A stretch of 64,000 bases of DNA from Akanthomyces muscarius (GCF_028009165.1 NC_079241.1:3410001-3474000), one strand, 5' to 3'. Shown: positions 10,264 to 21,700, numbered from the stretch's first letter. Program-made: numbers and translations. The notes: generated by a model not told the origin, from the letters alone.

Positions 10264-11268
10264 TCAAGGCTCTTGATTCGACGGCCATTCGGGCCGAGAT
10301 AGCCACGACGCCAACGCCCGAATCGACGGCACGCGTACGACGGGATGAAGTTGAAACACGTCAGTTAGAGACTGGCCTGGGCAGTCCTCGAGCCTGGCCA
10401 CCTCGGAGGCCTGCGAGTCAGCGTCGAGCAGGATGGGATGCCAGCCAGCATTGGTGGCCCCAGCGACGTCTTTGGCGTGCTCGTCGCCGACGTACACTTT
10501 GCACCAGCTCTGTGCCTGCTCCAGCCTCGGCGCCTCTCCCTCTCGCGCCGTGATAATCCTGGCCAACATGGAATCTGCCGCGTTGAAGATTTGCACATCT
10601 GGCTTTTCATAGCCCACGTCGTACGACATGCAGTGAAAGTCGACATCGTAGACGTCCCCCGGACGAGGACTGGCTGCCTCCTCGGATCCGTAGCGTAACG
10701 GGCTGACGTTTAGCCCCAAGGAGGACAGGATGCTGGGGACTCGATCGTCCGAATTGGTCACGACGCCAATGACGACCCTGTCGAACCCGTGCTGCGACTT
10801 GGGGCGACGCAACGCCCGCAGTGCGGGGACAAGGTCGGGCTGAGCCTCATATCCCTCGTCTGAAGCGAATCGGCGAATGAGCGACGGTACCAACGCTGGT
10901 GGGAACGGTTGATTTTCTCGAATCAGTGGTGCAAAAGTTGTATGAATAATCTATTCGATTTTTTGAAGCACGACTCCTGGTTAGCATGGTTGAGGCTCCG
11001 GCCTAACAAAGAAGCGAGGCTGCGAAGGGCATTCGGATACATTTGTCCACCATCGCGTGGCACCAAGACCCGCGGCCTTGCCGTAATTAGGATTGAGCCT
11101 GCGCTCCTGGCGAATCGCGGCCATGAGATGCGCTTCCAGCTGATTATCGGAAAAGTTGGCGATGCCGCACTGCCGCGCAACGTGGGCATACTGCTGGACT
11201 ACGGAGCCTTTGGGCGTGAATAGCGTGCCAAAGGCATCAAAGCACAGCAGCAGATTCCGCTTGGCCAT
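10264..11268 (-). CDS. HAD-superfamily hydrolase, two exons
   Basis: Four HAD motifs can be read: DAFGTLF near residue 11 (motif I), VVTNSDDR (motif II), GYEKPD with its conserved Lys (motif III) and VGDEHAKDVAGA (motif IV, acidic pair plus Gly). Exon 1 is 11041-11268 and exon 2 is 10264-10950. The 90-nt intron (GTATCC donor, GCTAACC branch, AATAG acceptor) joins WWTN to IIHTTFAPLIREN, giving 304 residues. I use the ATG at 11268 (context GCCGCCATGG); no ATG lies in frame closer upstream. Motif I is DxFGT rather than DxDGT, so the second acidic residue used by HAD phosphatases is replaced by Phe, as in haloacid dehalogenases and HDHD3-like proteins. The substrate cannot be inferred. It is probably soluble: I see no signal peptide or membrane segment. 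Confidence 0.85.
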
Positions 11269-12862
11269 GGCGGCGATCAAAAGGTTGCATTCGATGAGTG
11301 GTTCAATGGGGGGAACCTAGATTGGCATTTCTTGATCGCTGACGCGGCAACTGGCAGATCGGATGTTGCAGAAAGAGACTACTGATAAGTGGCTGGCACA
11401 CTGGATAATACGAGCGGCAGAGTTCCGTATGGGAGGGTTGCGTGGCGAGTGGTGTTCATGCTTGTCTGGGCGAGTATTTACGAACGTGGGTTCTGCTAAT
11501 GTGGGCCAGAAGGTTTAGGTGGTTGGCGCGGTACCAGATGCCAGCTTGCTAGTACTCACGGTGTACCGGGAGCAAGTACTCAGACACCGGACGACAGCTG
11601 GTAATAAAGAGGGCTGTAGGAGATGAGCAGTAAAGTCTCAAAAGGGATTAAGCGATTAAAGTCACATTTCCGAACAAGTGTTAGGATTGAATGGAATTAT
11701 CCCCATGTGGAATACCGCGCAGATACCGCAGCGCGACGGCCGCGCTGCTCGCTGCAGTGTCAGCCTCAGCTGGTGACCCGACCAACGTCATGTCTCGCTG
11801 GCTGCGGCTCAGTCATGCCTGGGATGGGTGGCAGGTGGGCTAATAATAACCAGGGGCTTGTGCTTGGCTTGGTAAGAATCTGCGCAGCGCAAGTGCTCTT
11901 GGTGCGGCGCGAGGCCTGGCGGTGCTTTATTTTTAGTGGGCTGGCAGCAGGCTTTTCTGAGATTTCCAGTGAGCACTACCTAAACGGTACCTAGGTACCT
12001 AGGTACCTAGGTACCTAGGCAGGTAGGTGCCTGTATCAAGGCTGCGAAAGAGGTGCGAGGCAGCCCCCCTGGGTGCTGGACCCCGCTAAATAAAAAGTCT
12101 CAAACTCGTCAGCAACTTATCCGTATTGGAGTGCCAACATAGACGAAACTGTCTGCCGCTGCCCAGTGGGGGACGTCGCTGGTACCGGTAGCCATGTTAC
12201 GGATCAACTCGTACAACGTCGGCTGCTGTGTTGCGCATCATGTCGATTCAAGTTGAGGTTTCTCGGAAGTGGAGGCTGAGCTTATTTTCTTTGTTAAAGC
12301 ACAGCATACATCATCATCCCGCGCCGCTACTTACCTTATCCCGCAGACTGCAGTGCATTGCCTGTTATAGCGGTGCCCTGCCACGAAGCAGCTGCGCCAC
12401 CACCCCTGGACCACACCACTGACCAGTGCCAGCCCCAATTCCCCGCTAAAGAAAGCATCCGCTCTACCTTGTTTGGGCATGGACATGTAAATACAGTGGG
12501 TGTACCTTGCTGCTTGGGCTGACTCTGATGGCCTGTCCCTTTGTTGCTTCCGTTACGCAGCCTCACATGCACATCATATAAACGAGCCGTCATCCTCCCA
12601 CTCTTTTTCTGTTCCCTCCCATCTACCGTATTGTCTTGTTTATCATTTGCATCTCGTCGCTCTTCATCTTGCATCTTCATCTTGCATCGCTTAGCCCATC
12701 TCGAGCTCACAGCCTCTCTCTACTCTCCTACGAACTCGGCCGCGACTCTCGATTCTTAAACGATCTGCATCTACACAGAGCATAGATCAACAACACACGC
12801 AGCACCCAGGCAACCACGCACACACACCACACACTCTCACACACACCTCCACAACCACAACC
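11269..12862. other. Divergent promoter region between the HAD and SUR7-family genes
   Basis: No gene is supported. The region carries promoters for both flanking genes. The right end (from ~12590) is rich in CT and then CA dinucleotides up to the ATG at 12863, typical of a strongly expressed fungal gene leader. A perfect palindromic repeat tract is at 11986-12030. Confidence 0.5.
11986..12030. repeat. Tandem palindromic GGTACCTA repeat
   Basis: Four consecutive copies of the 8-bp unit GGTACCTA, which contains overlapping GGTACC and CCTAGG palindromes, are followed by a degenerate half copy (GGCAGGTAGGTGCC). The tract reads almost identically on both strands and could form a cruciform. Its words match those at 7831-7860. 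Confidence 0.85.
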
Positions 12863-13906
12863 ATGGCCGTCGGCCGTGTCGTTTGCGTGGCTCTGCCACT
12901 TCTATTAACAATCGCCTCGATTGCCGCCCTCCTCTACGCCACCCTCGCCGGCGTCGCCCACCACAACACATTCATGTTCAAGGTCGACACCAGAAACCTG
13001 ACGCTCGATAGGGCGGGCCTCGAGAGTATTGCCAAGGACGCCGGCGTCGACGTGAGCAGTATTGGAAAAGACCTCGGCATCGACATCGACGGCCTGCTTG
13101 ACAAAGCGACGGGCGGCCAAAACGTCACTGCCAAGGAGCTCAACATCGACTACGTCTTCGAGGTCGACCTTTGGGGCTTCTGCTACACAAAGGACAACAA
13201 GCGCAACTGCACCAGCCCCCAGTTCGATTGGGCCTCCCACACCCTCAACGATACCTACCTCAAGAACTTTGACAGCCAGGCTGGTGTCAGCTTTCCCTTG
13301 CCCAAGGACATCCAGGAGCCCATCAAGGCTTTCCGCACTGTCATGAAGGTTACCGAGATTGCCTTTATTGCTGCCCTTGTCTTGCTTGGTGTTGAGCTGC
13401 TTGTCGGCATCCTGGCAAGCTGCTCGCGCGTCATCTCTTGTCTCACCTGGCTTATTGCTTGCATTACTACTATACTTGTTTTCGCTGCTGCTGGTCTCGC
13501 TACCGGAACATCTGCTGCGGTCGTTGGCGCGGTCGAGGCCACTGCCAAGGTCTACGGCGTCAAGGGCGGTATTCAGACTAGCTTCCTGGCTGCCATCTGG
13601 ATTGCTGCCGCCTTTGCTCTTGGTGCCAATCTCTTCTGGGTCTTCACCATTTGCTGCTGCAAGCCCGACCACGGTCGCGCTCGTAGCGTCCGCAACCGTG
13701 ACAGCTATGGCGATGGCGAGAAGCTCATGCCCACGCGCGCTTACGCCCCTCTTGGAACCGAGCACGAAATGACGGGCTTCCAGCAGCAGCCCGCGCACCA
13801 CGCCGGCTACAACAATAGCGCCTACTACAATGGCCAGCCGGCTCGCTACCCTGCCGGCAACGGCCGCTCAGATCTGGCTTACGAGCCTTACTCCCACCGC
13901 GCATAA
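12863..13906 (+). CDS. SUR7/PalI-family four-span membrane protein
   Basis: Single exon of 347 residues. A first membrane segment (about residues 5-30) is followed by an extracellular loop of ~130 residues containing the family signature around WGFCY with a second Cys shortly after. Three more spans follow (about 163-185, 190-213 and 238-260), then a CCC membrane-proximal motif and a cytosolic tail of ~80 residues rich in Tyr, Asn and Gln. This order matches fungal SUR7/PalI proteins of the plasma membrane: eisosome/MCC markers, cell-wall integrity factors, and the pH-sensing PalI branch. The long loop and short tail favour SUR7-like over PalI, which usually has a much longer tail. The start is the first ATG after the CA-rich leader. 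Confidence 0.85.
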   Translation: MAVGRVVCVALPLLLTIASIAALLYATLAGVAHHNTFMFKVDTRNLTLDRAGLESIAKDAGVDVSSIGKDLGIDIDGLLDKATGGQNVTAKELNIDYVFEVDLWGFCYTKDNKRNCTSPQFDWASHTLNDTYLKNFDSQAGVSFPLPKDIQEPIKAFRTVMKVTEIAFIAALVLLGVELLVGILASCSRVISCLTWLIACITTILVFAAAGLATGTSAAVVGAVEATAKVYGVKGGIQTSFLAAIWIAAAFALGANLFWVFTICCCKPDHGRARSVRNRDSYGDGEKLMPTRAYAPLGTEHEMTGFQQQPAHHAGYNNSAYYNGQPARYPAGNGRSDLAYEPYSHRA

Positions 13907-14560
13907 ACAGGCCGGCCGCCTCTTGTGCTTCTTTCCTTTTACCCTTGTTTTCGAGCGAAAATAGTAGTTTAGACACTGGCGTTTTTTTTTTTGGAAACGG
14001 CATACGTCGCTTGACGTTGCTCATGATCACGGACAGATATCTTTACGCGCATAGATAGTGGGCACAGCCCGCACTAGAATTTATTAACGCTATCACAATA
14101 TAACGAACCATCAGATTCATATGTAAATTATGAAACGCCCATGGTGAAATGCGGTATAATTTGCGTAGTCCAACTGCATTTCTGTGAGTCCAGGCACGCC
14201 GGCGGCCTGGAGCCACCTACTTTGCACCATCCAGAACTTTGCTGTGGAGCAAATTTTTGAGCTCTGTACAACTCGTCACACGACAAAGCTCTGCGACTAG
14301 ATGGCAGGCAAGCAGACGTAACTAACCTTGTTAAAAACAAAAAACACATTGTGAATTCGGACGGCTGATGCTGCATGCGTGTGCCGGCGCTACCCCATGA
14401 CAGCACAGTTTGAGGAGTTGTGCCCCTCCACAATGGCAGTACGTTGAACCGCCGCAACCTACCAGGCGGCCATCCAGCCCAACAGCAGGCATGATCTCAT
14501 ACGATCTTGGGCTTATAAGAAATCATATAAGATGCTAACATAGTTTAGGGCAGCAATGCC
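13907..14560. other. Intergenic between the SUR7-family and WD-repeat genes
   Basis: This contains the 3' UTR of the SUR7-family gene and the promoter of the WD-repeat gene. Nothing coding is supported. Confidence 0.5.
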
Positions 14561-17500
14561 ATGGAGCTCAAAAGGGAGCTCGCGCAGGTGCCCATCACCG
14601 CCGTGGCCTTTTATAGGGATGCCGCCAGCAATGCCCTGCACGTGCTTGCCAGCGAGGACACGGATCTCGTCGTCTACCGAGTCTCTGGCAATGACAACGT
14701 CTCTGCGAAGCATGATGTACAAAAACCCCTGGCGCGTGTACGGATACTGAGCGCGCAGCCCATCCACGGCATCTACGTGCACCAGCCTGAGGGCAGTGAT
14801 CCGTCGGCTGGCCGTGTGCTACTTTGGGGCGGCTCTTCTGTCGCCATGCTCAAAGTTTCAGATTTGGATCTACAGGGTCAAGGGAGCGCGAGCCCGTCAA
14901 AACGAGTGGCGCGCCTGCGTGCGCCGGACTGGATCTACGACGGCGCCATATCTATAGCCGACGAGAACCTCGCCGTGCTCGTGACCGCGCACAACGAGGT
15001 CATCACCGTGCGCTTCGACGAGCACGCCGCCACGGCCGTGCTGTCGTCAACGCTGGTATCGCCGTCGCGGCCCATGCTGTACGCGGCCAACGTATGCTGG
15101 ACGTCACCGACGGACGTGCTCGTCGCGGCGGGCACCGTCTTTGGCGACATTCTCGTCTGGATGCACACGTTTGACGCCGACTCGTCGCCGCGCACGCAGC
15201 AGACGACCAGGCCGAGGATGCTGTACTCGCTGTCGGGACACGAAGGGTCGATCTTTGGCGTGCACATGTCGCCGCTGATGGAGATGCCGGATGGATCTGC
15301 GGTGCGGCTGCTGGCGAGCTGCAGCGACGACCGCACAATTCGGCTATGGAACATTACGGAGAGCGGAGCTGGGGAGGGAGATGTGGCAGTGTTGGATGCA
15401 GTGGGAAAGGTGGAAGCGTCAGACACGGGATTTCGATGCGCGCCGGCGGTGTATGGAGAAGACGGCGCCGGTGCCAAAGGTCGTGCCGACCTCTCGCCTG
15501 TCGCAACGGCCATGGGTCACGCATCTCGCATCTGGGGCGTAAGGTTCGGCCTTCCCAGCACTACATCACTCACAGATTCCCAGAGACAGCTTTGGGGAGG
15601 CGCAGAGAACAAGGGTCTGCTGTCTGTGTACTCGTTTGGCGAGGATGCAACGGTGCAGAAGTGGACGGTGGATATTGTGGCCGCGCTGCAGATGCCGCAA
15701 AGCGCAGCGCTCGTCCACAGCAAGACGTATACGCTACACGACGGCAAACACCTGTGGTCGAGGAACATCTTTTGCAGCGTAGAGGACGGCGTGGCGACGA
15801 CACATGTCCTGGCCGGCGGCGCGGACAGCAAAATCACGCTCGTCAAGGACACGGCCGATGTGGCCGGGAACACCAAGACGTACAACGGTGCAGAAACGTG
15901 GGAAATTGACGACATTGTATTGGCGACAGAGCCGCCTCAAGCGGGAGCTAAGCAGCGCAAGGAAGTTATTGGTCGATATGACTTTGTCACGCCCGACATC
16001 CTGCTGGCCGTGAGCAACATGGGCAAAGTGCTGCTGGCTACCTTTGACGGCAAAGACGCCACCTGGGAGGAGCTCTCCGTGGAGGACGAGGCTACGCGCG
16101 AGGACATGAAGAATATCTACGCCCTCAAGACTGTATCCTACGGCGGCGCTCTGCTGGGCTCCATCACCGGCGGGGTGTACTACTTTGGTCTGCGCGACAG
16201 GCGCATGGTCAAGGCAGCCACTCTCGCAGGTCGCGTGGTGGAGATGAATACGCTGTCTAAGACCTTCCAGGGAGCTGCGGGGGATGCAGAAGCCATTATT
16301 CATCTGCACCGCGATGCCGCCTCGGTCCATCTCACAATAGACCGGGAGACGGGCGCGGTCAAGAGCCAGGAGGAGATTGTCGGTCTCGACAGCCGCTTCG
16401 TCGCCATCTCGGCCGCGCGCATCGACGACTTACTAGCTATTGGCTCTCGTCACGGCTGGATCGCGCTTCTACGACGAGATGCTGACACCGGCGCATTCCG
16501 CCCGATCCTCAACCTGCCTCCCGCCAGCGGCGACGCTGTCACCGCTATTGTACCACTGCCGCCGAGTCCAACGGCACCGGCTGCCCGTCGTACAAAGTAC
16601 ATCCTCACAACCAGCCGCGACGGCAAGTATCGCATCTTCCAACTCCACGTTGGCAATGGCGAGGATGGCGCCGCGCACATGACGCTGCTCCACGAGACGG
16701 CGCCGCCGTTTGGGCCGTGGATCGAGGGCGCGTGGTTCACCGACGACCCGGCGCCGGAGCTGATCCTGTACGGGTTCCGCAGCAAGGACTTTGTGGTGTG
16801 GAACGAGACGCGCCGCGAGGAGCTGGCGACGATGGACTGCGGCGGCGCACACCGCACCTTTCGCCTGGCCTACGACGCGCAGGACGCCAGCCGGGTGCGG
16901 TTCGCGTTTACGCGCACGTCCAGGCTCGTGGTGCACTCGCAGCGCGGCGTCTTCTACGAGCTGGTGCGGCTTGGCCAGCACGGGCGCGAAATTCGCTCGC
17001 TGGCGGCGGCTGGGCGCTACGTGGCGACGGGCGCCGAGGACACGAGCATCCGGCTCTGGGAGCCCGATGTTGGTGGCGGCGTGGCAATGATGCAGCACAG
17101 GGCGTACTTGAAGCGGCACGTGGTCGGCCTGCAGAAGCTGCAGTGGATGGGCGACGAGCACCTCTTCTCCAGCGGCGGCAACGAGGAGCTCTTTGCGTGG
17201 CGCGTGCGGACGCTCGACTCGGCGTACGCGGGCCGCGTGGCCGTCGTCTGCGAAGGCGTGTTTGCGGACAAGAGCCCGGTGGGCGACCTCCGGATCATGG
17301 ACTTTGACGTGTCGCCGGACGGCGGCGGCGACGAGCGACAAGGCAGCACGCTCGTCACCATGGCGTTTTCCAACTCGGCGCTCAAGACGTACCGCTACAC
17401 GGCGGCAGGCGGCTTCGCGCTCGTCTGCGAGGGCTTGTATACTGGTGCCTGTCTGACGCAGGCGCGGCATCTGGAGACGAGTGACGCGACGGGCGGGTTG

Positions 17501-18061
17501 CACGTCGTCACGGCGTCGACGGACGGCCACATCGCGCTCTGGCGCGGCAGCAGCAGCAGTGGGAAGTACGAGCTCATGCAGACGCTTAGGGTGCACCAGA
17601 GCAGTGTCAAGAGCCTGGCCATGACGAGGCTAGCTGGCGGACGTCGCGGGTCCGGCATCGTGACGGGCGGAGACGACAATGCGCTTGCATGGACGCTGTT
17701 AAAGCGAGAGGAGGAGGAACACTCCACTGCCGCTGCAGGGCTGGCCTGTTACCAGGCCGAGCTTGGCACCATGGTGAGGAGAGCGCACGCGGCGGCCATT
17801 ACGGGAATAGCTCTCCTGGAAGAAGAGCAGAATAGTAGTAATACTGGGGAAACAAGGTGTGTGAGCGTGAGCAACGACCAATGGGTCAAGACATGGAGGA
17901 TGCGCGAGGGCGTCGACGGGATGGAATTGTTGGGCGAAACGTACAGCGGCGTGGCGGACGCTGGCGATGTCGTCGTATTGGAAGGAAGTGGTGACTCCCG
18001 ACGACGATCGGTGATGGTTGCGGGCGTAGGGCTGGAGATTTGGCGCCTGGAGTCAGGTTGA
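14561..18061 (+). CDS. WD-repeat protein of the WDR6 / Trm734 (Rtt10) type
   Basis: A single uninterrupted exon of 1166 residues. The N-terminus contains an ISSVAF-like strand, and WD motifs recur through the whole length, for example SGHEGSIFGVHM...LASCSDDRTIRLWN, GHASRIWGVRF, VATGAEDTSIRLWE, VTASTDGHIALWRG and VSVSNDQWVKTWR. The repeat number fits the multi-propeller WDR6 family. The yeast homologue Trm734 pairs with the methyltransferase Trm7 to 2'-O-methylate tRNA wobble position 34. Length is slightly above the yeast protein (about 1000 residues), normal for filamentous fungi. Assignment rests on size, repeat layout and the hydrophobic N-terminal strand pattern; a different large WD scaffold is possible. 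Confidence 0.8.
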   Translation: MELKRELAQVPITAVAFYRDAASNALHVLASEDTDLVVYRVSGNDNVSAKHDVQKPLARVRILSAQPIHGIYVHQPEGSDPSAGRVLLWGGSSVAMLKVSDLDLQGQGSASPSKRVARLRAPDWIYDGAISIADENLAVLVTAHNEVITVRFDEHAATAVLSSTLVSPSRPMLYAANVCWTSPTDVLVAAGTVFGDILVWMHTFDADSSPRTQQTTRPRMLYSLSGHEGSIFGVHMSPLMEMPDGSAVRLLASCSDDRTIRLWNITESGAGEGDVAVLDAVGKVEASDTGFRCAPAVYGEDGAGAKGRADLSPVATAMGHASRIWGVRFGLPSTTSLTDSQRQLWGGAENKGLLSVYSFGEDATVQKWTVDIVAALQMPQSAALVHSKTYTLHDGKHLWSRNIFCSVEDGVATTHVLAGGADSKITLVKDTADVAGNTKTYNGAETWEIDDIVLATEPPQAGAKQRKEVIGRYDFVTPDILLAVSNMGKVLLATFDGKDATWEELSVEDEATREDMKNIYALKTVSYGGALLGSITGGVYYFGLRDRRMVKAATLAGRVVEMNTLSKTFQGAAGDAEAIIHLHRDAASVHLTIDRETGAVKSQEEIVGLDSRFVAISAARIDDLLAIGSRHGWIALLRRDADTGAFRPILNLPPASGDAVTAIVPLPPSPTAPAARRTKYILTTSRDGKYRIFQLHVGNGEDGAAHMTLLHETAPPFGPWIEGAWFTDDPAPELILYGFRSKDFVVWNETRREELATMDCGGAHRTFRLAYDAQDASRVRFAFTRTSRLVVHSQRGVFYELVRLGQHGREIRSLAAAGRYVATGAEDTSIRLWEPDVGGGVAMMQHRAYLKRHVVGLQKLQWMGDEHLFSSGGNEELFAWRVRTLDSAYAGRVAVVCEGVFADKSPVGDLRIMDFDVSPDGGGDERQGSTLVTMAFSNSALKTYRYTAAGGFALVCEGLYTGACLTQARHLETSDATGGLHVVTASTDGHIALWRGSSSSGKYELMQTLRVHQSSVKSLAMTRLAGGRRGSGIVTGGDDNALAWTLLKREEEEHSTAAAGLACYQAELGTMVRRAHAAAITGIALLEEEQNSSNTGETRCVSVSNDQWVKTWRMREGVDGMELLGETYSGVADAGDVVVLEGSGDSRRRSVMVAGVGLEIWRLESG

Positions 18062-18428
18062 TTCCGCAGCAACCGCATGCTTTAATTTGCCATTTACGAA
18101 TACAAATGATGATGATTGAGTAATCACAGGCTGGAAAATGGATAGGAATGGAAGAAAATCAGGAAATAGAGAAGATTATGGAATCAAGAGGGCTTTGTGT
18201 AAAGTCATTTGGCTTGTAGGGTCAAGCCGCGAGAGGTTTTATCTTGTAACGTGGTTGTTTGCCGAAGAGAAGCGGCTGCCAATCGCAGGAAAAACGAAAA
18301 ATAACAAACACGGGAAAATAAAGTGAAACGTGAAAACCAAGTTTCACCAGAAGCCAACAGGATGAAAGTGAGGGCAATATACGTCTTGACATTTCGCCTG
18401 ACCTTGCTCTGCTTGCGGTGAAGAATCT
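18062..18428. other. Convergent 3' regions
   Basis: AT-rich 3' flank shared by the WD-repeat gene (plus strand) and the small membrane-protein gene (minus strand). No coding signal. Confidence 0.5.
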
Positions 18429-18730
18429 TTATACGATTAGGGTGACGACTAGAATGATGATGGCCAAGCTAAACGCGGGCCCGAGCATGATACTAATGAA
18501 CAGTGCCAGAAGCCACATCATGAATGTGAACCAACGATCAAGTTCCGACGCATGAGGCCGATCTTGTCGTCCTTCAACGCAGAACCGGAAGTGGGCGGTG
18601 AAAATCAGCGCAGCGCCACAGGCGAGGACGAGCAGGTCTTCTTTTGAAAAGCTTAGTATATGGGCGCTAACAGACACACAGAAAACTTACGGTTTTGGTG
18701 CACCACCTCCTCTGGGTAGTAGTCGTCCAT
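18429..18730 (-). CDS. Small (83-residue) predicted membrane protein, two exons
   Basis: Exon 1 is 18691-18730 (MDDYYPEEVVHQN plus one base) and exon 2 is 18429-18640. The intron 18641-18690 (50 nt) has a GTAAGT donor, a TACTAAG branch and a CAAAAG acceptor. The product begins with an acidic 14-residue tail, then a hydrophobic segment (about residues 15-31), a charged loop CVEGRQDRPHASELDR, and a long hydrophobic stretch (about 49-83) able to form two spans. It ends in the membrane segment with no tail. I do not recognise the family. Clean splice signals, frame continuity and protein-like composition argue for a real gene. It may be an organelle or secretory-pathway microprotein, but no function is claimed. 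Confidence 0.7.
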
Positions 18731-21700
18731 TGTGGTGTGAATAGTCGTGGGGTGCGGTTTTGTAATGCAGGTGAATTGGAGCAAAAGAGTGCCAAAATTG
18801 GTACAAGTTTTCTGAGATGACAATTTTTCGTAAAATGGTAGTGGACAACAGATGTTTAAAGAAGAGGAAAAGCGTGAGAAGAGGGTGGAAGGGGGTTATT
18901 CTTCATTTGTCTCTTGTTACTTTTGTGGCTGTTGTGGCAGACCGTGGCCTCGAACTTTCACTTCATTATCGACTTTGTCAACATGATCAGGCGCGAATAC
19001 GAGCATTAAGAGGATCGACTCGCTTTAAACCAACTTGATGCTCACATATCTAGTAGTCGCTTTTGGGGTTTTAGATGCCGATGATTCGTTGCCAAGCGAT
19101 TTATTGAAGTGTACTGCCGCTCTATTTCAGCATAATTTGAAAGTTTTCCTCTAGTCAAGGATGAAAACCAAAACAGCAAAGATAGCCAGCACAGCACACC
19201 ACTTTTCTTAACGGCCTTTCGAAATTAGCGGTAAACTTGGCACCATTCTTCCTATAACAGCTTATTCTTTGCTGTTACTCCTTTTCGTTATTTCTGTTGT
19301 CCATCCTATCTTATAGCTATTGGCCATTTCTTCTCGATACTTCTCGATAAAAAGTCGGGCGGCTACAGTGCATTATCCCCGAACTGTAGATTCTACAGTT
19401 TCTTTCTAGACGGCGTGTTGTCGATCTACATTGTTTTAGAAGCGAAAATGGAAAGCAGTAGTAGCGAGACGCAGGGGTTTGAAAACAAGCCCTTCGTGTC
19501 TACGTCTGGCTACTTTTCCTTTCTTGCAGCCCTTGCCACTTATACACTTGCCAACAGAATGTGGGCTCATCGTCGTTGGCCTCGGCAGCAGCAGGGCCGT
19601 CTTGAGAGACTGTTGCCAAAATCGAACAGAAGGGCACTGGAGCAGCCCAGTTTGCATCGGGCCATTACAGCCCCGAATATGGCAGCACTCGAGAGTCAAT
19701 CATGCTTTCGAAATGTGGTCACTCGGAAAAAACAATTGACCGTCTACAACACATCAGAGGCAGAGTGGTCGACCTGCGGTGCCAACAGAGTCAGACTGTC
19801 TTGTAAGTCCTTGTATAAGTAATAGAGAATACATGGCTTGTCCGCTCCCCGCGGATACGAGAGAAAATTCGGCCGGCCAGCCCCAGCCAAAAATGTCATT
19901 CCCCAATGAGGGTCATGTATATTTTGAGTTCTTTATGACTCTGCGAGGCTTGGCGCCAACGTACGCCAATACGTCTCGGAGTATAGACGCCACGGGCGCA
20001 ACTTACAGGCTCTCGCGCGTGCTCATGACCTGTGGCTGCCATGTGTGCCCTCCCGCCTTTTGAGCAGGAACCGGGCATCCGGTACGGGGTCTCGTGAGCA
20101 CATGGCTGAATCAAGATGCCGTCACACCGTCAAGCAGCCCAGACCACGTCCTCAGCTTGGCGACGAGCCACGCTGCGGCGAGTAGCGGCTTGATCTTCTA
20201 TAACAACTATCAAACAAAATAGAAGAAACATCCATGTAGCCCATTTGATTCGTCCATCCAGATTGCAGAGAGGACTTGTTCTGGTCCCGGGCGACTGGGC
20301 TAATAATAGAAACCCGGCCAATAGAGTCCAAATGCGGTAGCGCTGGGTCCTCGGAAGCCGCCGTTGCCAAGTTTCCACAGTCTGGTCTCGCGAATGCCGC
20401 ATTTTTACGGATACCAATACCTATAATACTTATTCTGTCTCTGTCCTATTAGGCAGGACAAGGCATCCAAAGAAAATCAACAGGGCTTTGGTAGATATGC
20501 GGACCATGTCCGCGGTCGCCCATCCGTAAGCCTCGGCAGAGGTGGGAACCCGAACCGGTGACGCCGAACAGCGCTGGGGAGGCGGACTCTGTGCAACCAG
20601 TTCTTAGCGCGTTTCTTTTTTGGGATGCGTCTCCGATCCCAGTGTTCCGTGTAATGTTTGGAGTTGCAGCCATGTGCTGAGCATTGGCACCGGTACGAGC
20701 GATCGGAAATGAAAAGAAACAAATGCATGCATGAAATCGGCCAACGTCGGCGGAAGAAGCAGGAGGTATGCCGCCACTTGTCACCTCATTGCTTATCCTT
20801 CCTCAGGCACAGCCAGGCATACAGCCGTATCTCTCGTAGGGCTCTGGAAACTAGCCGTGACACACATCAAAAGGAGAGTCGACACAAAGATGAAACCTGC
20901 GCGGCCAATTTTTCTCCTCTCAGATGCGGTCTTCAGGGCGAGCGATGCCGCGGGCAATTGCCGTCGTCGGTGTCTGATACTTGGAGTCCCATCGCAATAC
21001 CCGGGACTTTGGGACAGGGCTGCCAAGCACCATACATCTGCCACTGCAACGTAAAAACAGGGCCGATCTGGTCGATGCAGGGCAGGCGTCTGATGGGTTT
21101 ACTCGCTAGTGGTCTTGGGGGGGTTCCATGCTTCCTCTGGGCCGAGCTAGATTCTTCTGCGGCCCAAGACTGAGCCCACAGCTTGATTCAGTCAAGGTAG
21201 CATCGAGATACAACCGTGTGCCTGCCATCTGCCTACCATCCATCGGTGTGGACGAAACCTCCTCAAACATCCCAGTGGTTGCTTTCCAAACATTGCAGCT
21301 AGTAGCATCTGTACTTTGGCCGTCCCACCTAGCGTAGATACTGGGCAAAGGCACAGGGGGCCGCCAAGCCGAATGCCTGGTCGGAGATATTGTAGCATCG
21401 TGACAGCTTTTTCTCTCACGCGACATGTTCAGATGAGGAGGGGAACCGGGTCGCTATTCTGTCGAGGAAAGAGAGACATCCACCGGTCCGCGCAATTTCG
21501 CCCTGAACTCGAAGCCTGGCAATATCCACACAGCCAGCTCCGTCGTCAGGGTCGTGGCGGTCGCGGAACCACTTTAACACCAGTGAAGAGAGAGAGAATG
21601 TCATGGTCAAAGCGCGCTGAGCGTCTCTGTTTCGAAGGCTTTTGGAACGACTCCATTTGTTCCATGCAGGTTCCTAGCGAGTCTTTTAGCGGCAACTCGG

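Noticed and set aside
12905..13801. 298-residue minus-strand frame
   Set aside because: Exact antisense of the SUR7-family gene; composition (Asp/Val/Leu-rich) is the mirror of its codons.
16469..17596. 375-residue minus-strand frame
   Set aside because: Antisense shadow within the single-exon WD-repeat gene; Arg/Ala/His-rich and lacks any motif.
20520..20600. GGTTCGGGTTCC on the minus strand resembling a T-arm
   Set aside because: The near-invariant A58 is missing and no cloverleaf could be drawn.
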